Of a DNA stretch of 64,000 nt, positions 43,011 to 52,289 are shown one piece after another. The position numbers and the translations under genes were made by a program. Position 1 is the stretch's first letter, and each line of letters opens with the position of its first letter. Under the pieces are notes generated by a model, which saw nothing but the letters and a program-made list of their open reading frames with translations, was not told the DNA's origin and did no database searches. This DNA comes from Pseudomonas anatoliensis (GTDB lineage: Bacteria > Pseudomonadota > Gammaproteobacteria > Pseudomonadales > Pseudomonadaceae): assembly GCF_017976235.1 (NCBI RefSeq), contig NZ_JACVHC010000010.1, positions 20,806 through 84,805 on the forward strand, written 5' to 3'.

Positions 43011-44086
43011 TGATTCCACACCTGATAGTAAGCCTGCGCCGCGTGCTGGCTGGTGTAGGGAAGCACCGCGTCCGCGACCGCTTTGCCGAGGGCGGACTTG
43101 TTGCTGTTGAGGTTTTGCAGCATGGCCTGCGCCAGCGCCGGCACATCGTTGACCCGCACCAGTTGCCCGACGCGACCGTCGTCGAGCAACTCACGCGGGC
43201 CGGTGGGGCAATCGGTGGCCAGCACTGGCGTGCCGAGGGCAAGGGCTTCGACCAGCACGGTCGGCATGCCTTCATGCAACGAGCTGAGGATCAGCAGGCG
43301 TGCCTGGCGGATCAGCGGGTATGGATTGGCGAGGTGGCCGGTGAAGTGGACCTGGCGCGCGATGCCCAGGCGTCGCGCCTGTTCTTCGAGTTCGCCACGC
43401 AGCGGGCCGTCCCCGGCAATCACCAGATAAGGCACCGTGGCCTGACGCGCTGCCAGCGCATAAGCTTCCAGCATTATGTGGAAGCCTTTGAGTTCCACCA
43501 GCCGACCGACGCCCAACCAGTACCGCGCCGGCACATCGGCGGGCAACGGCGCTTGCGCAGCTTTGAGCAATTGCTCGGTGACCACCGCATTTGGGCAATA
43601 GCGAATCCGCTGGCGGCCCCAGGGCATCAGGCCGGTCAGCGCCTGACGCAAACCGAGCGACACCGCCACCACTTTGCCGCTGCCGCACAGGTACAGCGCG
43701 TACAACAGGCGCAGACTGCGCACGCCGGTGTGTTGTTCGGAACAATCGAGGTCGGTGTGCCGGGTGTAGATGACCTTGCACGGCGTCCCCAGCGTGGCGA
43801 GCCAGGTGCACAGGTTGGCCTGCTCCTTGGCGCCGATCAGGTGCGTGACCTTTTCGCGCAGAATCAACCGGCGCAGCAACACCACCGAATGCAGCAGGCC
43901 GGTAACACCGCTGCCGCCGCCGGCAATCGTCGGCACCTCGTCGCTGTCCGGTCGTTCGCCGTTCATGATGAAGAAACTGACGCGTCGCCCGTCCTTGAGA
44001 AATTGTCCGGCCAGCCGTTGCTGCACGCACTCGACGCCACCACCGGTCTTGAAATCTTTGAGTGTGAAGAGGATATGCATGGTCAT
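43007..44086 (-). CDS. Family 4 glycosyltransferase (first)
   Basis: A 359-residue GT-B enzyme of the GT4 family: MHILFTLKDFKTGGGVECVQQRLAG at the start, WLGVGRLVELKGFHIMLEAYALA, and LHEGMPTVLVEALALGTPVLATDCPTGPRELL with the E...E donor motif. It is similar in size and in motifs to the following GT4 gene, so the two may have arisen by duplication. Part of the exopolysaccharide operon, 9 bases after the WecG/TagA gene. Confidence 0.92.
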   Translation of the reverse strand: MTMHILFTLKDFKTGGGVECVQQRLAGQFLKDGRRVSFFIMNGERPDSDEVPTIAGGGSGVTGLLHSVVLLRRLILREKVTHLIGAKEQANLCTWLATLGTPCKVIYTRHTDLDCSEQHTGVRSLRLLYALYLCGSGKVVAVSLGLRQALTGLMPWGRQRIRYCPNAVVTEQLLKAAQAPLPADVPARYWLGVGRLVELKGFHIMLEAYALAARQATVPYLVIAGDGPLRGELEEQARRLGIARQVHFTGHLANPYPLIRQARLLILSSLHEGMPTVLVEALALGTPVLATDCPTGPRELLDDGRVGQLVRVNDVPALAQAMLQNLNSNKSALGKAVADAVLPYTSQHAAQAYYQVWNQ

Positions 44087-44095
44087 TCCCGGCGC

Positions 44096-44803
44096 TCAGG
44101 GCGCAGTGATATCGATCGCAACTTTGTGCCGGACGATCATCTCGGCCAGCTGCAAGAAGTTGCGTGGGTAGTCGAGCAGGTAGCGTTTGATGGTGTGTGG
44201 CTCGCGGTACATGCGATAGAACGCGCGCAGGTGCAGGCGGTTGATGGCGGCGGGGTAGTAGCACTCGCTGGCGCTGGCTTCCTGACGAATGAAACCGCCG
44301 CAGGTGAAGGCCACTCCGGCAAAACCGGCGTTCAGCGCATCGATCACGAAGCGCTCCTGCAAACCGGCGCCGAGCCCGACCAACAACAGGTTCGCTGCGC
44401 TGGTGCGAATGTCCGCATGCAAGTTCGCCGCTTGCGCCTGATTGAAATAACCGTTGTGCGCGCCGGCAATAATCAGTCGCGGATAGCGCCCGCGCAGCTT
44501 GACGATGAACGCCTCAAGCTCGGTTTGCGTGGCGCCGACGATGTACACCGTCAACTGCTGCTGTTCGGCATCGCGCAACACCGGGTCGGCAATCGAGGTG
44601 AAATCAAAACTGACCCGCTGCACCGGTTGCCCGGTGACCCGCGACATGAATCCCGACATCAGCATGCCGTCGCAGAAGTAGGCGACGGAGGGCGGCGGCT
44701 GGCGGATGAAACTGCCAATCGAAGCGAAATTGATAAACGAAAATGCCCGGTTGCCCATCAGCAGATTCGGCGAGTAATGCCCCATCAAGGCGAGCCGGAT
44801 CAT
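44096..44803 (-). CDS. WecG/TagA/CpsF family glycosyltransferase
   Basis: A 235-residue GT26-family transferase. GATQTELEAFIVKLRGRYPRLIIAGAHNGYF and NLLLVGLGAGLQERFVIDALN, then the GGFIRQEAS segment, are typical; classical members transfer ManNAcA or ManNAc to a lipid carrier. Here it probably adds the second sugar to the undecaprenyl-diphosphate-linked primer. Its ATG overlaps the UDP-glucose dehydrogenase stop by four bases. Confidence 0.88.
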   Translation of the reverse strand: MIRLALMGHYSPNLLMGNRAFSFINFASIGSFIRQPPPSVAYFCDGMLMSGFMSRVTGQPVQRVSFDFTSIADPVLRDAEQQQLTVYIVGATQTELEAFIVKLRGRYPRLIIAGAHNGYFNQAQAANLHADIRTSAANLLLVGLGAGLQERFVIDALNAGFAGVAFTCGGFIRQEASASECYYPAAINRLHLRAFYRMYREPHTIKRYLLDYPRNFLQLAEMIVRHKVAIDITAP

Positions 44804-46158
44804 GACGCATCACCCGGTTCAAGCGCCTGCTGGGTCTGGCGGCCGACCGAGATATAGGTGAAGCCGCGCGTGCTCATGCGTTGCGGATCGAACAGATTGC
44901 GCCCGTCGAAAACCAGCGGTTGCTTGAGTTGGCGTTTGAGCAGGTCGAAGTCGGGTGCGCGAAACAATGTCCACTCGGTGACGATGATCAGCGCGTCGGC
45001 ATTTTTCAGCGCCGCTTCCTTGGTGCCGGCGAGGCTGAAGTCATCGCGGGCGCCGTATAAGCGCTGCGCTTCTTCCATGGCTTTGGGATCGTAAGCCTGG
45101 ACGTTGGCGCCTGCCCGCCACAGCGCTTCCATCAGCACGCGGCTCGGCGCCTCGCGGATGTCATCTGTGTCGGGTTTGAAGCTCAAGCCCCACAACGCGA
45201 AAGTCTTGCCCTGCAACGCACCGTTGAAGTGATCGGAGATCTTGCGAAACAGCGTGGTTTTCTGTTCGTTGTTGCGCGAGTCGACTGCTTTGAGCAACCG
45301 CGCATCGATGTCGACACCCTCGGCGGTGTGGATCAGCGCCTTGACGTCTTTGGGGAAACACGAGCCGCCGTAGCCGATGCCTGGGTAGATGAACTGATAA
45401 CCGATGCGCGGATCGGAGCCGATGCCGTGGCGGACCATCTCGATGTCGGCGCCAAGTTTTTCGGCGAGATTGGCCATCTCGTTCATGAAGCTGATCTTGG
45501 TCGCGAGCATGCAATTGGCGGCGTACTTGGTCAGCTCGGCGCTGCGCACATCCATCACGATGATCTTTTCGCGGTTGCGGTTGAACGGCTCGTACAACTC
45601 GCGCATTACCTCTTCGGCACGCGGGCTGTCGGTGCCGATGATGATCCGGTCGGGGCGCATGCAGTCGTCGACCGCGCAGCCTTCCTTGAGAAATTCCGGA
45701 TTGGACACGACATCGAACGTCACGTCGGCGCGGTCGCTTTCTTGCAGTGCCTCGGTGATGCATTCGCGCACCCGGTCTGCAGTGCCGACCGGCACAGTGG
45801 ACTTGTCGACGATGATCACGTGGCGTTGCAGGTTCAGGCCGATGGTGCGCGCCACGCTCAGCACGTGGCGCAAGTCCGCCGAACCGTCTTCGTCGGGCGG
45901 CGTGCCCACGGCGATCAACAGCACGTCGCCGTGGCGCACCGCTGCACCGAGGTCGGTCCCGAAACGCAGGCGCCCGCCCTGATGGTTGTCTCGCACCAAC
46001 GTCCTCAGCCCTGGCTCGTAGATCGGCAGCGTGCCGCTTTCGAGGGCTTGTACCTTGGCGGCGTCAACATCCACACACAGCACGTCGTGCCCGACCTGCG
46101 CCAACGCGGCGCCCTGAACCAGTCCCACATAGCCGATGCCGAATACGCTCACATTCAT
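44800..46158 (-). CDS. ugd: UDP-glucose 6-dehydrogenase
   Basis: A 452-residue nucleotide-sugar dehydrogenase. It has NAD-binding VSVFGIGYVGLVQGAALA, VSNPEFLKEGCAVDDCMRPDRIIIG, the catalytic-cysteine motif GYGGSCFPKDVKALI (Cys near 262) and the C-terminal GLSFKPDTDDIREAPS. It oxidises UDP-glucose to UDP-glucuronate. GDP-mannose dehydrogenase (AlgD) is a relative, but the genetic context and the C-terminal features favour UDP-glucose. The product feeds an acidic polymer or, through the epimerase at 53051, UDP-galacturonate. Confidence 0.9.
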   Translation of the reverse strand: MNVSVFGIGYVGLVQGAALAQVGHDVLCVDVDAAKVQALESGTLPIYEPGLRTLVRDNHQGGRLRFGTDLGAAVRHGDVLLIAVGTPPDEDGSADLRHVLSVARTIGLNLQRHVIIVDKSTVPVGTADRVRECITEALQESDRADVTFDVVSNPEFLKEGCAVDDCMRPDRIIIGTDSPRAEEVMRELYEPFNRNREKIIVMDVRSAELTKYAANCMLATKISFMNEMANLAEKLGADIEMVRHGIGSDPRIGYQFIYPGIGYGGSCFPKDVKALIHTAEGVDIDARLLKAVDSRNNEQKTTLFRKISDHFNGALQGKTFALWGLSFKPDTDDIREAPSRVLMEALWRAGANVQAYDPKAMEEAQRLYGARDDFSLAGTKEAALKNADALIIVTEWTLFRAPDFDLLKRQLKQPLVFDGRNLFDPQRMSTRGFTYISVGRQTQQALEPGDAS

Positions 46159-46209
46159 GGGTAAACCTCGGTAGGTCGTGTTGACGGCCCGGGAACCGGG
46201 CGCGCGCGG

Positions 46210-47601
46210 TTAGTAGATGTTTTTGGAGAACAGCGAGAGGGGGGTCTTGAGCAGAATCTTGATGTCGAGCCACAGCGACCATTGGTTGATGTAGTTCAGG
46301 TCCTGGGCGACCCGCAGCTGCATCTTTTCCAGGGTTTCGGTTTCGCCACGGTGCCCGGTGATCTGCGCCAGCCCGGTGATGCCAGGCTTGAGGCGATGGC
46401 GGGCCATGTAGGCGCGCACCTTGCCGGTGTAATAGATGTTGTGGGTGACGGCATGCGGCCGCGGACCGACCAGCGCCATGTGCCCGAACAACACGTTGAA
46501 CAGTTGCGGCAGTTCGTCGATGGAACTGCGGCGCAGGAAACGTCCCAGTGGCGTCACGCGGTCGTCGTTGCGGCTGGCCTGGCGCACCTCGTGATCGTCG
46601 TGGACGCGCATCGAGCGAAACTTCCAGACCTTGATCACTTCACCGTCGCAGCCGTGGCGGTTTTGCTTGAACAGTACGGGCCCGGGGGATGAGCATTTCA
46701 CCGCAATCGCCACGCCCAGTAGCAACGGGCTGAGCACCACCAGCGCCATGGCGGCGAGGCTGCGCTCCAGCAAGTCCTTGCAGAACAGACTGCCGGGGTG
46801 CGAGGTGATGAGGCTTTCGTTGAGGTAGATCGCCGGCATTCGCTCGATTTCCGAAATCGAGTGGTTGAGCAAGACCATGCTGCCGAAATCGGGAATCCAC
46901 ACCACGTCGACGTTGATGTCGAGCAGATCGATGTACAGCGCTTCGATGGTGGCGGCGTCGGCCATCGGCAAGACGATGTAGACCCGACGCGCTTCGAGGC
47001 GAGTGATGATTTCGCGGATGTCGTCGACATGCCCCAGCAGCGGCAGAATGCTCGGTGCCGGGCGCACCAGCGGCGTGGCGGAAACAAAGCCGAGCAACAA
47101 AGTACGGTCGGGGTGAATAAGCTTTTTCGCCAATTCATGCGCTGTTGAGCACGTGCCGATGATCACTGAGCGACGGTCGTTGCGGCTCAGTCGCGTATAC
47201 AGTCGCACGACGAAATGCAGCGGCAGGAAGCTGCACATCTGCACCACAAATCCACCGATCGCCCAGACCAGCATCACTTGCCGCGAATACAGGGCGCTGG
47301 TCTGCGTGACAAACGCGATGGTGCTCAGCGCCGCCAGCAAAATCAGCCAGCCGGCCAGCAAACGGGTGAGCCCGGCCAGTAACCCATGGCGCTTGTGATA
47401 GACCTGCATGAGGCTGTACGTGGGCACCGATCCGAGAATCGTCAGGATCATCAGCACCCGGTATTCGCTGGGCAGGCTGCCGACCCGCCATTGCACCAGC
47501 ACGATCAGCAACAGGTTGACCAAGGTCATCGCGCACAGCCACTGGCCCCAGAAAGTCAGGCCACGGCGGTGGGCCATTTGAGCGGTATTGAGCGGCGTCA
47601 T
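46210..47601 (-). CDS. Undecaprenyl-phosphate glucose phosphotransferase, WcaJ-like
   Basis: A 463-residue polyprenol-phosphate hexose-1-phosphate transferase. About four N-terminal membrane helices and a CoA-binding-like cytoplasmic domain precede the C-terminal catalytic part: VWKFRSMRVHDDHEV, RRSSIDELPQLFNVLFGHMALVGPRPH, YMARHRLKPGITGLAQITGHRGETETLEKMQLRVAQDLNYINQWSLWLDIKILLKT. It starts each repeat unit by loading a hexose-1-phosphate, usually glucose, on undecaprenyl phosphate. Confidence 0.92.
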   Translation of the reverse strand: MTPLNTAQMAHRRGLTFWGQWLCAMTLVNLLLIVLVQWRVGSLPSEYRVLMILTILGSVPTYSLMQVYHKRHGLLAGLTRLLAGWLILLAALSTIAFVTQTSALYSRQVMLVWAIGGFVVQMCSFLPLHFVVRLYTRLSRNDRRSVIIGTCSTAHELAKKLIHPDRTLLLGFVSATPLVRPAPSILPLLGHVDDIREIITRLEARRVYIVLPMADAATIEALYIDLLDINVDVVWIPDFGSMVLLNHSISEIERMPAIYLNESLITSHPGSLFCKDLLERSLAAMALVVLSPLLLGVAIAVKCSSPGPVLFKQNRHGCDGEVIKVWKFRSMRVHDDHEVRQASRNDDRVTPLGRFLRRSSIDELPQLFNVLFGHMALVGPRPHAVTHNIYYTGKVRAYMARHRLKPGITGLAQITGHRGETETLEKMQLRVAQDLNYINQWSLWLDIKILLKTPLSLFSKNIY

Positions 47602-47691
47602 CGACTCGATCTCACAAAAAAAGAACGAACGGGCCCCTGAGGCGAGGGCGCTAGCGCTCTCGCCACCAAGGCTGTGTTAAAAATTCAAGTG

Positions 47692-50007
47692 TTAGCGGGG
47701 GGCGAAGTCGTAGTCGTAGAAGGAGCGCGAATGGCTGTGGCCGTATTTTCGCGCCTTGCGCAAATCGACCTGGTTGAGCACCACGCCGAACACCGGCGCC
47801 TGGCTTTGCTGAAGTACCGCGAGGCCTTTTTGCACCTGCGCGACCGGTGTGCTTTCGGCTTTCACCACGTAGATGACGGCGTCCGAATGCTTGGCCAGCA
47901 ACAGGGCGTCACTGACCATTTCCGCCGGTGGCGAATCGATGATGATGTGTTGATACCGGCCCTTCAGCGCCTCCAACATGCGACCCAGTCGCGGCGAACT
48001 GAGCAGATCCTGCGCCGGTGGCCGGTGAGCGGATCCATATTGCGCACGGGCCGAAGGCAGGCGCGGGGCGTCGAACGGGTCAAGCGGGGAGAGCGTCAGG
48101 CTGCCGGCCGGCAACATGTCGAGATTGCCCACGGTACGGATGCAGTCTTCGAGTTTGGCGGTGCCTGCGATCACATTCGCCAAACCTGGGTTTTCCGGTG
48201 GGAAATCGAAGTTCAGCGACAGTGTCGGTTGACGCATGTCGGCGTCGATCAACAGCACCCGCTCAAGCGACGTCAGTGAGCAGGCGAGGTTGTTGGCGAT
48301 GGTGCTTTTGCCTTCACCGGCCACCGACGACGTGACCAAAACCACCTGCGCCGGCGCCTCGGTGTTTTGCAGCATGAGCCAGGTGCGCAGGTTGCGGATG
48401 GTTTCGCAGAATCGCGGGTTGTCGTTGTCTTCGAACAAGCGCGCCAGTTGCCGACGGCTTTTCTTCATCACCAACGGCACCACGCTGAGCAGCGGCACGC
48501 CGAGGGTGCTTTCGATGGTTTCATCGCTCTTGAAGGTGTTGCTCAGGGTTTCCAGCAAAAAGGCCAGCGCAATGCCAATGACGGCGGCGACCAGCGCGAC
48601 AATCGCGATGATCAGGGATTTGCGCGGTTTGCTCGCTTCGGTCGGCGCAATCGCGGCATCGACGATCCGCGCCTTGGCCGAATCCATGTCGGAGGTGGCG
48701 GCGGTTTCTTTCAGGCGGGTGACGAAGGTTTCGTAAAGCGCCCGGGTGCTGTCGACTTCACGCTGGTATTCGCGCAGCTGGAATTCCTTGCGCGAGATGT
48801 CCTGGATCTGCGCCTTGTTGGTGTTGAAGGATTGGCGCAACGCGCTTTCGCTGGCGACCGCGAGCTGATACTGGCGCTCAATGCCGGCGACCACTTGCTG
48901 CACTTGCAGACGCAGGCTGCTGGCGGCGGTGCGCAATTCGGTCTGGGCCGACACCAGCGACGGGTGTTTCGGCCCGTAGCGCCCGGACAGCTCCTCGACC
49001 TTGGCTTGCGCCTTGGCCAGATCCGCCTGGAATTGCTGGATCAGAGGGTTGCTCAGCACCGCCGGCACACTCGAGAGTCGGCTGATATCGCCGTTGCTCA
49101 ACGACTGCGCCTGACGGTACTGACTCTCGGCCTCGGCACGATTGCGCCGCGCGTCGATCATCCGATTGCCGGTCATTTGCAACTCGTTGGCGCTGATGGT
49201 CGCGACGCCGTCGACATCCACCAGACCTTGTTCCTCGCGATAACCCTGCAGTTTGTTTTCAGCGGCGCGCAGGTTATTGCGCAGCTCTACCAGGCGGGTG
49301 TTCATCCAACTGGTGTTGTTTTGCGAAGACTTGAGGCTGGTGTCCTGCTGGCTGTCGATAAAGCCCTGAGCCAGTGCATTGGCGGTGGCGGCCGCGAGCG
49401 CTGCGTCAGGCAGCTCGACTTCAATTTCGATCAACTGGCTCTTGCCGACGAATTTGACGCTGGTGTGCAGCATCAGGTTTTGCGTGACTTCGTTGAACAC
49501 GTCCTCTTCGGTCGGCGCTGGCTTGGGCGCCGGCAGGTATTCCAGCCAGGGCAGCCATTCACCACGATTGAGCTCGGCCAGCCATTGCCGTGGCGCGAAC
49601 CATGATTTGGGCTGCTGACGAGGGTCTGTGATCGGGTTGGTAGTCAGCCCAAGCTTCTTCACGGCCCGTTCGGCAAGCTCGCGCGATTGCAGCAACGCCT
49701 GTTGCGTCTGCAAATAATCAGTGGTGGTCGAACCACCGGTATCGGCGTTCTGCTGAAAACTCATCACCGGTGGTGTTTTGTCCTTGATCAGCAAGGTGGT
49801 GCTGCCGACGTACTGCGGCGTGACCATGGACAATGCGGCCGCTGCCAGCGCGCAACTGAGCAACACCAGCAAGGCGATGTTCCACTTGGCCGCCCAGACG
49901 GTTCGCCAGAGCTGAAGCAGGTCCAGGGTGTCCGACTCTTCGTTGTGCGACGCACGCAAGTGCGCCTGGAGGGGACGTTCGACGTAGGTGCTAGGGCTGT
50001 TGTCCAT
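47692..50007 (-). CDS. wzc: Polysaccharide co-polymerase and tyrosine autokinase, Wzc-like
   Basis: A 771-residue inner-membrane BY-kinase. The N-terminal Wzz domain has a helix near residue 45 (WNIALLVLLSCALAAAALSMV) and a long periplasmic coiled coil (NTRLVELRNNLRAAENKLQGYRE...). The second membrane helix is near residue 470, and the cytoplasmic kinase has Walker A VTSSVAGEGKSTIANNLA, Walker A' VLLIDADMRQP and Walker B HIIIDSPPAE. The C-terminus is short but tyrosine-bearing (SHSRSFYDYDFAPR), the autophosphorylation tail. No cognate low-molecular-weight phosphatase (Wzb) gene is seen in this operon. Two bases separate it from the OPX gene. Confidence 0.94.
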   Translation of the reverse strand: MDNSPSTYVERPLQAHLRASHNEESDTLDLLQLWRTVWAAKWNIALLVLLSCALAAAALSMVTPQYVGSTTLLIKDKTPPVMSFQQNADTGGSTTTDYLQTQQALLQSRELAERAVKKLGLTTNPITDPRQQPKSWFAPRQWLAELNRGEWLPWLEYLPAPKPAPTEEDVFNEVTQNLMLHTSVKFVGKSQLIEIEVELPDAALAAATANALAQGFIDSQQDTSLKSSQNNTSWMNTRLVELRNNLRAAENKLQGYREEQGLVDVDGVATISANELQMTGNRMIDARRNRAEAESQYRQAQSLSNGDISRLSSVPAVLSNPLIQQFQADLAKAQAKVEELSGRYGPKHPSLVSAQTELRTAASSLRLQVQQVVAGIERQYQLAVASESALRQSFNTNKAQIQDISRKEFQLREYQREVDSTRALYETFVTRLKETAATSDMDSAKARIVDAAIAPTEASKPRKSLIIAIVALVAAVIGIALAFLLETLSNTFKSDETIESTLGVPLLSVVPLVMKKSRRQLARLFEDNDNPRFCETIRNLRTWLMLQNTEAPAQVVLVTSSVAGEGKSTIANNLACSLTSLERVLLIDADMRQPTLSLNFDFPPENPGLANVIAGTAKLEDCIRTVGNLDMLPAGSLTLSPLDPFDAPRLPSARAQYGSAHRPPAQDLLSSPRLGRMLEALKGRYQHIIIDSPPAEMVSDALLLAKHSDAVIYVVKAESTPVAQVQKGLAVLQQSQAPVFGVVLNQVDLRKARKYGHSHSRSFYDYDFAPR

Positions 50008-50009
50008 GA

Positions 50010-50543
50010 TTAGAAAAAGCCTTGTGCAATGGAAATGGTGTCACCCGGGCTGATGACCGTAGTGCGGCTGATGTCGTCGATTACGGGCGGGCCACCCACG
50101 CCGCGCAGGATGGTCACGCGCTTCATAGAAGCGCGTTCGGTCAGGCCACCGCCCAGGGCAATGGCTTTTTCAAGCGTGAGTCCGGGCTGAAACGGGTAGC
50201 TGCCAGGCTTCTGCACTTCGCCATTGATGTAGAACGGTCGGTATTCGATCTGGCTGAGGCTGACCTTGGGATCGACCAGATAGCCTTGCTTCAAGCCCTC
50301 GACGATTTTCTGCTCCACCTGATTGGGCGTCAGGCCCCGGGCGACGACTTCGCCCAGGAACGGATACGAGAACGTTCCGGCATCGTTGAGGCGGATCTTC
50401 TTGAAACTCAGCTCCGGTTCGCCGAACACGGTGATGCGCAAGACATCGCCAGCCGCGAGTTTGTAGTCGGTAAGGGTTTCGGCGGCGTGGACTGCGGGAG
50501 TCAGCCACACCAGCAACAACAGGAAAACGATGCGCACATTCAT
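50010..50543 (-). CDS. Short polysaccharide export (OPX, Wza-like) protein
   Basis: A 177-residue exported protein with signal peptide MNVRIVFLLLLVWLTPAVHA and no lipobox cysteine. Residues about 25-95 are the Poly_export domain (YKLAAGDVLRITVFGEPELSFKKIRLNDAGTFSYPFLGEVVARGLTPNQVE) and about 100-170 one SLBB-type domain (FYINGEVQKPGSYPFQPGLTLEKAIALGGGLTERA). At 177 residues it lacks the long C-terminal part that forms the outer-membrane helical barrel of E. coli Wza (about 380 residues). The beta-barrel gene before it may supply that function. Confidence 0.9.
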   Translation of the reverse strand: MNVRIVFLLLLVWLTPAVHAAETLTDYKLAAGDVLRITVFGEPELSFKKIRLNDAGTFSYPFLGEVVARGLTPNQVEQKIVEGLKQGYLVDPKVSLSQIEYRPFYINGEVQKPGSYPFQPGLTLEKAIALGGGLTERASMKRVTILRGVGGPPVIDDISRTTVISPGDTISIAQGFF

Positions 50544-50555
50544 GGGCCTGGCCTC

Positions 50556-51716
50556 TTAGAGACTGACGTCGAAACTGATCTGGAAGACGTTGCGGGTGAA
50601 GCTCTCGTTGTCGGCGTCCGAGTCGTTATCGCGAAAGCGATAACCGAGTTCGATATCCAGCCAGCGGCGCATCTTGTAGATCACCGCCAGGTTGTAGTCC
50701 TGAAGGTTGTCGCTGCGCGACTGACCCTCGTAGTCGTAGCGGCCCATGCCGGCCTGCGCCACGGTGGTGATGCGTTCCGTCCAGCCGTGGCGCCAGCCGA
50801 CCTGGGTGAAGGTCGACTTCACGGCGTCAGCGCCGTCGTCACCTTCAGCCATGGCCTGGCGGGCAAGGAAGGTGAAGGTTGAATAGGTGCGCGGTTTCCA
50901 TTGCAGATCCACTTGCCAGGTGGGATTGCTCAGGTCGCTGGCGCCGCTTTCGTCGAAATTCTTGCGTTCATAACCGAGCTTGAGCTTGCCGGTGGTACGG
51001 GCGCTCATGTCCCACTCGGCTCCGCCCAGCAACGCATTGGAACGGCTGCTGCGGGTGCTGCCCGATTGCAGATAATCGAACCGGGTGTGGTCGTATTCGA
51101 GCAGGCCGCGGGTGTTGCTGCCGAGGCGGTGATACCAGATGCTGGAAAAGCCGCTGGTGTTGCGCTCTTTGTCGTCGTTGATGCCGTCGGCATTGTCGTA
51201 GCGCAGTTGCGCATAACTGGCGCCGAGGTCGATTTGATTGGCGGCAGTTTTCGCGCCGAAGGTGTACACGCCGTTGACTCGGGTACTTTCGATCTTGTCG
51301 TTGATGCCGTCGACAGCTGTTGAGGTCGTGCGCTCGTACTTGCGCGCTTCAGCTTCGAGTTTCAGCCGATGGCGGTCAGTGAACTCCATGATGCTGTCGG
51401 CGCGCACGCGCTGGGCGGTGTTCGAGGCATCGTCATCCTGGTGATAGATGTAGCGCGTGGGCTCCCAGATCAGCCGCGTCGCACTGTTGCGATCCTCGGC
51501 CTTGAGCTCGAAGTAGGGCGCCAGCCGAGTGACCATCGTCGATTGAACATTGTGTTCAAGCTCACGAAAGTTATCGTCGTAGCTTTCCGACAAGCCGAAC
51601 TTCGGGATGAAGTCGAAGCCGTAGACATTGATCGCTTGTGGCTCCAGGCACCAGGCCACTTCGGGGTACAGAAAGGCCAAGAGCAGGGCAGCGGGGCAGC
51701 GGGAATTCAGGGCCAT
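50556..51716 (-). CDS. Outer-membrane beta-barrel protein (BBP2-type) of the exopolysaccharide operon
   Basis: A 386-residue protein with a signal peptide ending near ALLLAFLYPEVAWC. Alternating amphipathic strands run to the end (FGLSESYDDNFRELEHN, LKLEAEARKYERTTST, GLLEYDHTRFDYLQSGS, GKLKLGYERKNFDESG, LDIELGYRFRDNDSDADNESFTRNVFQISFDVSL). The last strand ends in a hydrophobic residue as barrels do. It fits the BBP2_2 family seen in exopolysaccharide clusters. With the short OPX protein it probably forms the export channel in the outer membrane. Confidence 0.85.
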   Translation of the reverse strand: MALNSRCPAALLLAFLYPEVAWCLEPQAINVYGFDFIPKFGLSESYDDNFRELEHNVQSTMVTRLAPYFELKAEDRNSATRLIWEPTRYIYHQDDDASNTAQRVRADSIMEFTDRHRLKLEAEARKYERTTSTAVDGINDKIESTRVNGVYTFGAKTAANQIDLGASYAQLRYDNADGINDDKERNTSGFSSIWYHRLGSNTRGLLEYDHTRFDYLQSGSTRSSRSNALLGGAEWDMSARTTGKLKLGYERKNFDESGASDLSNPTWQVDLQWKPRTYSTFTFLARQAMAEGDDGADAVKSTFTQVGWRHGWTERITTVAQAGMGRYDYEGQSRSDNLQDYNLAVIYKMRRWLDIELGYRFRDNDSDADNESFTRNVFQISFDVSL

Positions 51717-51770
51717 GGTTCTTGGTCCGCAAAGTGGGTATCGGCGTATGGCTGAGGGGGATTGCGGGCG

Positions 51771-52289
51771 TTACTGTCGTTGTCGCTCAAGCAGGCTCAG
51801 CGGTACGCGGACAGGCTGTTGCCGGTTAAGAAACTGCAACAGAATCATCACGCGTTCAGCACCCAGCGATGACAGGTAGACACCTTCAAGCGGCTCCAGC
51901 GAACCTTGAACGATGTGCAAGATTTCACCGGGTTCGAGCGCGTTGGGAGTGGGGGATTCAAGCGACGTTGCACTGCGCTCGCGCAGGTGTTCGATCACCT
52001 GATCGTGGACGATGGCGGGCACATGATTGAATTCGACGATGCGGCTGACGCCACGGGTGGAGCGGATCGGGCCCCAGTTGTCATCAGCGCTGAGCTGAAT
52101 GAACAGGTAACCCGGGAACAACGATTCGATAACGTTGTGCCGTTTGCCCCGCACGATGCGACTACTCATCAGCTCAGGCCGAAAGGTGGCGTAACCCTGT
52201 TGAAGCAGATTGAATTGCGCCCGCTCATCCTGGCGAGGTTTGCACTGCAATAAATACCAGTTAGAACCGCTGCGGCGACTCGTTAGCAT
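51771..52289 (-). CDS. rfaH: RfaH-like transcription antiterminator (NusG paralogue)
   Basis: A 172-residue protein. NWYLLQCKPRQDERAQFNLLQQGYATFRPEL and LFPGYLFIQLSADDNWGPIRSTRGVSRIVEFN form the NGN domain of RfaH. The C-terminal GEILHIVQGSLEPLEGVYLSSLGAERVMILLQFL carries the KOW-related segment. RfaH is recruited at ops sites and suppresses termination in long polysaccharide operons. The start at 52289 follows GGAG; the extension to 52340 is not family-like. As first gene of the operon it may control itself and all genes downstream. Confidence 0.9.
   Translation of the reverse strand: MLTSRRSGSNWYLLQCKPRQDERAQFNLLQQGYATFRPELMSSRIVRGKRHNVIESLFPGYLFIQLSADDNWGPIRSTRGVSRIVEFNHVPAIVHDQVIEHLRERSATSLESPTPNALEPGEILHIVQGSLEPLEGVYLSSLGAERVMILLQFLNRQQPVRVPLSLLERQRQ

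Noticed and set aside
43010..44857. 615-codon plus-strand frame opposite the GT4 and WecG genes
   Set aside because: Antisense shadow of three recognised genes; no ribosome site or family features.
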